Source: Diplonema japonicum
Taxonomy: Eukaryota; Euglenozoa; Diplonemea; Diplonemida; Diplonemidae
Assembly (NCBI GenBank): GCA_964019335.1
Contig: OZ025707.1
Location: 419,501 to 483,500 of the forward strand
Direction of reading: 5' to 3'
Length of the DNA stretch: 64,000 bases
The translations under genes were made by a program, and so were the position numbers. Below are positions 58,258 to 64,000 of the stretch, one piece after another. Within the stretch, counting starts at the first letter, position 1. Every line of letters begins with the position of its first letter. The notes below the pieces were generated by a model. That model was not told the origin of the DNA. It searched no databases and saw nothing but the letters and a program-made list of their open reading frames with translations.

Positions 58258-58715
58258 ACTGGAAAAATGGAACGAACAACGCTTGGAGGGGGGGGAGGGG
58301 GAGTGTTCTTTTACAGTGTTTTTTTTTTTTAAAAAAGAAATTGGGTAAAATTCAAAATAGGGGTACAGAATTTAGCCCTTTTTTGGATTTGGCTATAAAA
58401 TGACCTAAGGTGAGGAAGAACACCTCACGGTTGTCACCAAAACCACCCTGTGGGCCCATTCCTGGGTGACAACAGTGATAGGCGCACGTATTTTGGGAAT
58501 ATTTCCCTGTTTTTGTGTGTTTTTGGGCCCTTTTTGGGACTTGTCAAGAATGGACAGATTTTCCTGTTTTTCGTAGGTGCGCCAAAAAAATGGAAAAAAT
58601 ACATGTTTCAAAGTTGAGTGGGGGTGGGTTGTACCCAGAGGTGTCGTAGGGTGTGAAACATGCCATTTCCTCACCCCAGGGGGGTCATTTTATGAATCAG
58701 AAAAAGAACTGGAAA

Positions 58716-58779
58716 CCCCTGACACCCCCTGTCACCCCCCCTGTCATAGGGGGGCACCCCCTGACACCCCCTATGACAG
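58716..58779. repeat. short tandem repeat inside the TIR transposon
   Basis: Several imperfect copies of CCCCCTGACA / CCCCCTGTCA, alternating in a way that also allows hairpins. It lies between the left terminal repeat and the transposase remains. Confidence 0.7.
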
Positions 58780-58925
58780 GGCTCAGAACACCGTCTTTTT
58801 GACATGTTGCATGTCAAAACACTATATTTTACCCCAAAAACACCGAAACACCACGGATACCACCCCATGGGACCCTTGAAAACAAGTCTAAAATCGACTT
58901 TGCAATCCTGGAAGGGGAGCGGTTT

Positions 58926-59978
58926 ATGGCCAAAAAGGAGTTACGTAAGACATGGAAACTGGACAAATCGAGTTTAAATTTGTTTCTGCAGCATATTAAG
59001 AACACAGCACTCTTAAGAAAAGCTGGAAAGAGGTTCAGGTGCTTCAAGTGCAGCCACACAACAGAAGGTTGCGCATTGTCTCGAGAAGGTTCTGTGTCGT
59101 CAACAGAGTCAAGCCCCGCAAGTCCTGCTAATGAAAGTCCGTCTGAAAACAATCGCAAACAAGGTGCAACACTCCACGGCCTGCAAGACTTGCAGCTGAG
59201 TATAGTAACCCCATTTAGCGAACGGACCAGAGGGTGAGCTGATCGTCCTCAGTGTGGACTTCAAGAAGAAGCCCAAAATCCCGATGAGGGTGGAACAGCC
59301 GAACCAAGATTTTTATAATCAAGCTGGGTTCGCATTTCTGGGTTTCACAGCCCATTATTTAGAAGGCGAGGAAACAAAAGTCCATCACTTTGACTTCTTA
59401 TTAAGGTCCCTCAACCAAGACAGTCCTGTTGTCATCAGCTGTTTTGAAACCTTAATGAAAGAGGACCTGTTCAAAACGAAGCTCAAATCACGAAGTTTGA
59501 ACATATGGTGCGACTCTGGGAAACACTTCCAAAGCCAGGTCGTCGCATCCTTTTCCTTCTCCATTCCCAAACCCGTTTCTTAAATTTCTTTCCGGGCTGA
59601 CACGGAAAAAACGAATGTGACTCACACTTCGGGGTGGTCTCCAGAACTGTCATGCCCTATGTGCGCCACACATCAACATCCTCACTCAGCGACTATCAAA
59701 GAGTCGTAGCCGGCATCTCTTCTACAACTGCCATTCTAATGGACTTAAAAACCACTACTCGCGAGATGCAGGTGTTGGATATCCCCTTAATCACGGCCAT
59801 ACCCTCCTATTCGGTCACGAAGAGACCCAAGAGAGCGATAGCAAAACTTCCTTTTGCAGGTTCGTCTGAAGGTCTGCTTATCTCCACTACTACCACCAGT
59901 GTTCAGGTGAAGCACGATGTAAGGGAAAGAAGTTTATTCACCATTTTAGTGGTTCTCCCACCCCCACTTGGTTCCTAG
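58926..59978 (+). pseudogene. broken DDE transposase inside the TIR element
   Basis: Three successive open segments (58926-59237, about 59215-59583, about 59603-59978) in different frames carry zinc-binding, first Asp, second Asp and C-terminal conserved stretches of one transposase. At least one frameshift near 59215 and an in-frame TGA near 59600 interrupt it. The family resembles DDE proteins with the WxDxGxHF and HGK-x-CD-x-HF motifs; I cannot name it more precisely. Confidence 0.65.
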
Positions 59979-60165
59979 GGGGTCTGTGATGGCGAAAACC
60001 ACCCAGAAACACCTCGGGAGGGCGTGGAAAGACATCAGGGCAATCCAGTGCTAAATTCTGTACCCCTATTTTGAATTTTACCCAATTCTTTTTTTTTTTT
60101 TATATATATATACCTGTCCTTTAAGTTCCGTTCTTTCCTCTTTATTTTTATGGGGGTGGTGGTGA

Positions 60166-60188
60166 TATAACTGGCTTGTCGCGACGTT

Positions 60189-60220
<32 letters not shown>

Positions 60221-60268
60221 ACCTAGACAAGCAGAATTGTCTAAGGGTTGGATTGTTCACCCACTAAC

Positions 60269-60312
<44 letters not shown>

Positions 60313-60327
60313 TTACCCTACTGATGG
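60166..60327 (+). rRNA. LSU (28S) rRNA fragment, probably a pseudogene
   Basis: Sense-strand match to the universally conserved domain V-VI part of nuclear LSU rRNA. Landmarks are TAACTGGCTTGT, TTTTTGATCCTTCGATGTCG, GGATTGTTCACCCACTAA, GGGAACGTGAGCTGGG, TTTAGACCGTCGTGAGACAG and TTTTACCCTACTGATG. About 18 bases normally present between CTGGCTTGT and GCGACG are missing, next to the peptidyl-transferase centre. Similarity stops after CTGATG; the sarcin-ricin loop is not found downstream. The deletion and isolation suggest a stray rDNA piece rather than a working gene, although LSU rRNA is naturally fragmented in some Euglenozoa. Confidence 0.85.
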
Positions 60328-61085
60328 AGAGAGAGCCCATCGGGCCAGCGTATCTCAACAGCAATATGGGGTTTAAAAAAAGAAAAAGAATGGGGGGAAA
60401 AGAAAAATGGAAAGAAGAAAAGAGGAGAAAGAGAAAAAAAAGGGGGGGGGCTCTTTATTTCATTCCCCTTCCTCGTATTTTTGAAACAGTCTTCTTTTGG
60501 GAAGGCGATGGGGAGAGAGAGCCAACCCCATGTGTGTACGGCTTCTGCTACTTTTCTTTCTTTTTTTTTTGTTTCAATTCATATTCCTTTCTTCTCCCTC
60601 CCATCCCCCGGGCTTTTTTTTCTTATTTCCTCGATGAATTAAAACGGCCTTTGTTCTCTTCCGGCTTACCCTTGCCTTTACTGGGGCAAGGGTTCCCCCC
60701 CCCCCTTTTTTTTAAAATAAATGGTCTGGGGAAGAAAAAAGAAGAAGAAAAATAAAAGAAAACACTTTGTTTGCATCCTTCTCAAGCCCCTTGCACGCTA
60801 TTATATTACTTTTTTTTTTTTTTTTTTTACAACTATTTTGGGGGACCCGCCATATCTGAAGGCGACCATTTTTCAGATCAAAAAGCACGCCCCACAGTGA
60901 GTTGTCTGTTGTAACTAAAAAACAGCTATTTGCCTTGGATTACAATAATTGAAGAAGAAAAGGGGGGGGAAATTCCTCCAAGGTGCGAACAATTGGGGGG
61001 AGGGAAAGGGGGAGGGGGGGATATTTTGCTCCTTTTTTTTTTCTCGAGAGAGAAAATAATTTAACATATCATGTCTCTAAAACCC

Positions 61086-61125
<40 letters not shown>

Positions 61126-61220
61126 GAAACGGGAATGAGCTGCACAAAGGTACTGCAAGGATGATGAAATGAGAATTCGTTTTTAGAAATATCCACTGAA
61201 AGGCACCTCTCTTTCTTTGA
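60328..61220. other. low-complexity spacer
   Basis: Purine- and pyrimidine-rich runs with a few mixed stretches. A perfect 8-bp hairpin with a 7-nt loop (CCCTTGCC ... GGCAAGGG) lies at about 60669-60692. A degenerate relative of the 205-bp element's end lies near 61067. No gene. Confidence 0.5.
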
Positions 61221-61420
61221 NNNNNNNNNNNNNNNNNNNNNNNNNNNNNNNNNNNNNNNNNNNNNNNNNNNNNNNNNNNNNNNNNNNNNNNNNNNNNNNN
61301 NNNNNNNNNNNNNNNNNNNNNNNNNNNNNNNNNNNNNNNNNNNNNNNNNNNNNNNNNNNNNNNNNNNNNNNNNNNNNNNNNNNNNNNNNNNNNNNNNNNN
61401 NNNNNNNNNNNNNNNNNNNN
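61221..61420. other. assembly gap (200 N)
   Basis: Exactly 200 undetermined bases, probably a placeholder of unknown true length, in repeat-rich DNA. Immediately after it, CCCCAGGTGAAAG and a short frame ending GAAGAAGCGGAAGACTAG could be the 3' end of a gene lost in the gap; this is weak. Confidence 0.95.
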
Positions 61421-61513
61421 CCCCAGGTGAAAGGGAATTAAAAAAAGGGGGGGGGGAATACCAGCGAAGAAGCGGAAGACTAGTGTAAAGTGGGGGGGGG
61501 GGGGGGGGGGGGG

Positions 61514-61688
61514 GGGCTATGCTGGCAAGAAACGGGGAAACGTTTCCGTTTTCCGTTTCCTTATTTTTCTTGATACTTTTCAGAGGAAACGTGTTCCCCT
61601 TAAGGAAACGGCGCTAAAAAAAAAGAAACGTTTCCTTATTTTCAAAAAAAAAAATGCTTGGAAACACGTTTCCTTGCCAGCATAGCCC
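61514..61688. mobile_element. foldback element with repeated GGAAACGTTTCC palindromes
   Basis: The ends are inverted copies of GGGCTATGCTGGCAAG (left 61514-61529, right 61673-61688), continuing with one gap into GAAACG. The interior holds many GGAAACG/CGTTTCC units, including the perfect palindrome GGAAACGTTTCC at 61536-61547, AGAAACGTTTCCTT near 61624 and GGAAACACGTTTCC near 61660. A poly-G run flanks each side. It is non-coding and may form strong cruciforms. Confidence 0.7.
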
Positions 61689-62204
61689 TGGGGGGGGGGG
61701 GGGGGGGGGGCAATTCAGGTTGTAAAGATATAGGTAAAAAAAAGAGAAATAAGAAAAATGGTTTTCCATTTTATCAGAATCACCCCTTCTATTTTTCAAA
61801 AAGAAAAAAAGAGAAGGAAAAAAAAAAAAAATCCGCTGCGACAGCTTACGTTTGGGAAGAGAGCAAAGGGGAGGGAGGGGGGAGGTTTGTTTTTTGTTTT
61901 CTTTGTTTTTTTTTATATTTGTGTTGAAAGGGGTCAATCGGGCTTCAAATGCCTTATGGATATGGAGCCCAATTTTTTTTTCTTTTTTTTTTTATTGTGT
62001 GTTTTTTTTTTTCTTCATTTTTTTTCACCCCCCCACTCCCCTCCTCTGCCCATCAACGCGAGAGCTTTCTGTCTTATGAAGTTTTATTCTGTTTTTTACA
62101 CATAAAAACACAAGTTTCTTACCAACCATCACCACAGTGGCAACACACACACAAAAAAAAGAAAAAAGATAAGAAAAGAAGGAATATGAGACAAAAGGGA
62201 AGAA
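61689..62204. other. low-complexity spacer and 5' leader
   Basis: Poly-G, poly-A and poly-T runs, then a CA-rich leader (CACACACACAAAA) before the next gene. An upstream ATG at 62186 opens a 29-codon frame ending at 62275 that overlaps the next gene's start out of frame. Confidence 0.5.
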
Positions 62205-64000
62205 ATGGGAAGCGAAAAGTACAGGGTAGCAGAGGTGACAACGTACAATGCTTCATTCCTGAGCCCGATCGATGATTGCTTGGGGAAGTGTTCCTTGCAG
62301 AAGGTCACTAAGGGTTTCAGTCCTCAGTGGAGTGGCGATGTAAACCGTAAGAAGCTAAAGGAGCTCGCTGTTCTAGTGGGGGTTGGTGGCGAGTGGCGTG
62401 ACCCACCCGCCTCCAAAACAGTAATCAGGTCTTACAAATCTATCACGCTGCCCGCCAAAGCCGGTTACATTAAAGGGCTTCCCAGAATGAAACAAGGAAG
62501 GAAGAAGCGTGGGGCTGCCCGCCCTCCTTCCGCGAAAATAACGTACAGGATGGAGCCTGTCACCGTCAGCAACATCCCCTACATCCCTGTGGTCAATGAA
62601 CAGTTAAGGGGGAAGCTCCCTTCCAGACCGCAGTCTGCATCTGCACAGCAGCCGCCGCCGCCACCAGTGGGCATCGATTTCAACGCCACGACACCGGTCA
62701 CCAACGTCGTCCCTTCGTTGTCCTGTGTTAAAAAGCACTTCTACGGTTCCATTGCGGCTGGTTTCAAGATCCCTGCGGCTGACGTACCGGGGCCTTCGTG
62801 GGAATCCCTTGACTACCAGCCTCCTCAGCTTTCTGGCAGCCTTGCTAAAGACCCGACGCTCACCTACTCCACTGGCCCGGTCGCTACTCTGTCCGACCGT
62901 GTCAAGGCCGAGAAGGACAAGAAGCGGTTTGTGTTCTCCGAAGATGATAACAAGACTGAAGAGAAAGAAGTAGGAGAGGGCAAGGAATGGGAGCCCACGA
63001 CGAACAAGCGGGAGGTGAACAAGAATGTTCAAGAGGCGCACCCCCCTGCGCTCCGTAATTCGTTCTCTTTGAAGAAACGGCTGCCCCACGCGGGGACAAA
63101 GGGGCGAAAGGGGTCGCCATCAGACGTGTTCGGGTTCTGGGAAGACAACTTGCCGTCCACTGTGCCTGAGATGCCCCTTGCGGATAACGTGCATGTTTCA
63201 CCCCCCGCGTCTCCTGCTTCTCCGGCGGTCCCCCTCGCACCTCTCGAGCCTGTACCACATCTCCAAAAAGATATCCCCCCTGTCCCCAGTCTTGTCTCTG
63301 CTCCCGCTCCTGTTCTAATCCACGTCCCCACCCCCCTTCCAGTACCCGATCCTGTTCCTATTGTTGTCTCTGAGCCTGATCCGCAGTCTGAAGCAGAGTT
63401 TGCACCGCCAGAGGTTGCTGAGGAGAAGGTGGTCACCCCGATCGCCATCCCTCAGGTCAGCTTCACCCAGGCAAGCCCTTTGCTTTCCATGATGACATGC
63501 ACCTGCACAATCACAGCTGCCCTCAATCTAGTCGTTTTTTCACTCCCCAGCCCCTCCCCGGTCATAACTGCCCCTGACTTGGAGGTTATACCTGCTGACG
63601 ATTCTGAAGCCGCATCATGTGAGCAGGACGTGAATCCTGATGACCTTGAAATCAGTGCGTTAGAGATCTCGGACTTGGAAGAAGACATAGTAACCATTCC
63701 CACTTCTCCTGCTTTCGGGGACTTCTGCGACAGTGTGCCTGTGTTGGTCTTGGCTGCTGCAGTGTGCCAGTCCAATGTGATCACGCGGTGCGGCTCCTTT
63801 GGGATTATGAACAACTCTTGCAGTTTGATAGACTCTGTTTCCCTTATCTTGGACGAGCAAGGAAGCAGGAGCAGCGCCAGCACTCCCAAGGCAGAGTCCT
63901 TGCTACCACCGGGTCTTGCCGTGAAGCGCGACAGCATGGAATCGATAGCATTGTCGCACACGTCGCACACAACGGACGCGACCACCAGCAGCATCTCCGC
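62205..64000 (+). CDS. proline-rich unknown protein, 3' partial
   Basis: Translating from ATG 62205 gives an uninterrupted frame of 598 codons running off the window, so the gene is 3' partial. The N-terminus (MGSEKYRVAEVTTYNASFLS) is followed by a basic stretch (MKQGRKKRGAARPP) and a PPPPP run. Next come a segment with WESLDYQPPQLSG, a lysine/glutamate-rich part and a long proline/valine-rich low-complexity region (VPSLVSAPAPVLIHVPTPLP). An acidic part follows (DDLEISALEISDLEED). A potential 96-nt intron with GTCAGC and CCCCAG ends (63456-63551) lies in the open frame and may be spliced or retained. No domain recognised. Part of its 3' region is duplicated at 36660-36745. Confidence 0.7.
   Translation, partial: MGSEKYRVAEVTTYNASFLSPIDDCLGKCSLQKVTKGFSPQWSGDVNRKKLKELAVLVGVGGEWRDPPASKTVIRSYKSITLPAKAGYIKGLPRMKQGRKKRGAARPPSAKITYRMEPVTVSNIPYIPVVNEQLRGKLPSRPQSASAQQPPPPPVGIDFNATTPVTNVVPSLSCVKKHFYGSIAAGFKIPAADVPGPSWESLDYQPPQLSGSLAKDPTLTYSTGPVATLSDRVKAEKDKKRFVFSEDDNKTEEKEVGEGKEWEPTTNKREVNKNVQEAHPPALRNSFSLKKRLPHAGTKGRKGSPSDVFGFWEDNLPSTVPEMPLADNVHVSPPASPASPAVPLAPLEPVPHLQKDIPPVPSLVSAPAPVLIHVPTPLPVPDPVPIVVSEPDPQSEAEFAPPEVAEEKVVTPIAIPQVSFTQASPLLSMMTCTCTITAALNLVVFSLPSPSPVITAPDLEVIPADDSEAASCEQDVNPDDLEISALEISDLEEDIVTIPTSPAFGDFCDSVPVLVLAAAVCQSNVITRCGSFGIMNNSCSLIDSVSLILDEQGSRSSASTPKAESLLPPGLAVKRDSMESIALSHTSHTTDATTSSIS

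Larger units (their letters stand above)
58339..60087. mobile_element. TIR transposon with inactivated DDE transposase
   Basis: Perfect 38-bp terminal inverted repeats (left 58339-58376, right 60050-60087) start AATTGGGTAAAATTCAAAAT. The target-site duplication is hidden by flanking A/T runs. On the + strand the interior keeps transposase pieces in order: a zinc-knuckle-like FRCFKCSHTTEGC near 59034; VLSVDFKKKPKIPM near 59248, with a likely first catalytic Asp; and LNIWCDSGKHFQSQ near 59497, with the second. HGKNECDSHFGVVSR follows near 59603, with a stop just before it where the catalytic Glu region should be. The pieces lie in different frames, so the gene is dead. Confidence 0.8.

Noticed and set aside
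1-64000. CRISPR arrays, bacterial operons, prophage
   Set aside because: No regularly spaced direct repeats and no bacterial signals; introns and protein families show nuclear eukaryotic DNA.
1-64000. Spliced-leader RNA gene
   Set aside because: I looked for a leader resembling the conserved kinetoplastid/diplonemid exon end and found none in the window.

Overview
This is nuclear DNA from a eukaryotic protist. Coding regions are GC-rich and long. They are separated by very AT-rich spacers made mostly of homopolymer A, T, C and G runs. I can support 17 protein genes (two cut by the window edges) plus one gene fragment, and every one lies on the + strand. Strictly one-directional gene order, pyrimidine tracts ending in CAG/TAG before several start codons, and no visible individual promoters all resemble the directional clusters of Euglenozoa. 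A diplonemid is my best guess because short GT-AG introns are common. Dinoflagellate or perkinsid relatives are not excluded. No spliced-leader gene lies in the window, so the trans-splicing idea is inference.

Layout: 1-18126 holds the 3' part of a giant RNF213-like AAA+ protein (about 6,000 residues visible) with added SPRY-like and PDZ-like modules. 18615-31012 holds two small proteins and two coiled-coil proteins; the larger (2,535 aa) has a kinesin-like head without a P-loop. 31861-36485 holds a nuclear tandem-domain protein, an 842-aa coiled-coil protein and a tiny thioredoxin-fold protein. 36486-39653 is a gene-poor island with a broken gene fragment and small repeats. 39654-53001 holds a Q-rich RNA-binding-type protein, a TH1/NELF-C/D-like protein, a RABL6-type GTPase, a SET-like protein, an unknown protein and an XRN-family 5'-3' exoribonuclease with extra CCCH and RRM modules. 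53316-58257 holds two tandem paralogs of unknown function. 58258-62204 is a repeat island with a decayed DDE transposon, an LSU rRNA fragment, a 200-N assembly gap and a palindrome-rich foldback element. A further gene starts at 62205 and is open to the window end.

Gene structures were rebuilt by joining reading frames across 16 GT-AG introns. Ordinary introns are 34-73 nt; one is inflated to about 1.7 kb by a TA-flanked transposon. Many introns have A-tracts instead of pyrimidine tracts before the 3' AG. Three larger terminal-inverted-repeat elements (21161-22791, 54630-55636, 58339-60087) and two small ones (39267-39471, 61514-61688) account for most non-gene structure.

Several genes point to nuclear RNA and chromatin work (XRN-like, TH1-like, Nab2-like, SET-like) and others to cytoskeleton or trafficking (kinesin-like, coiled coils, RABL6). 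I see no operon-like functional grouping.
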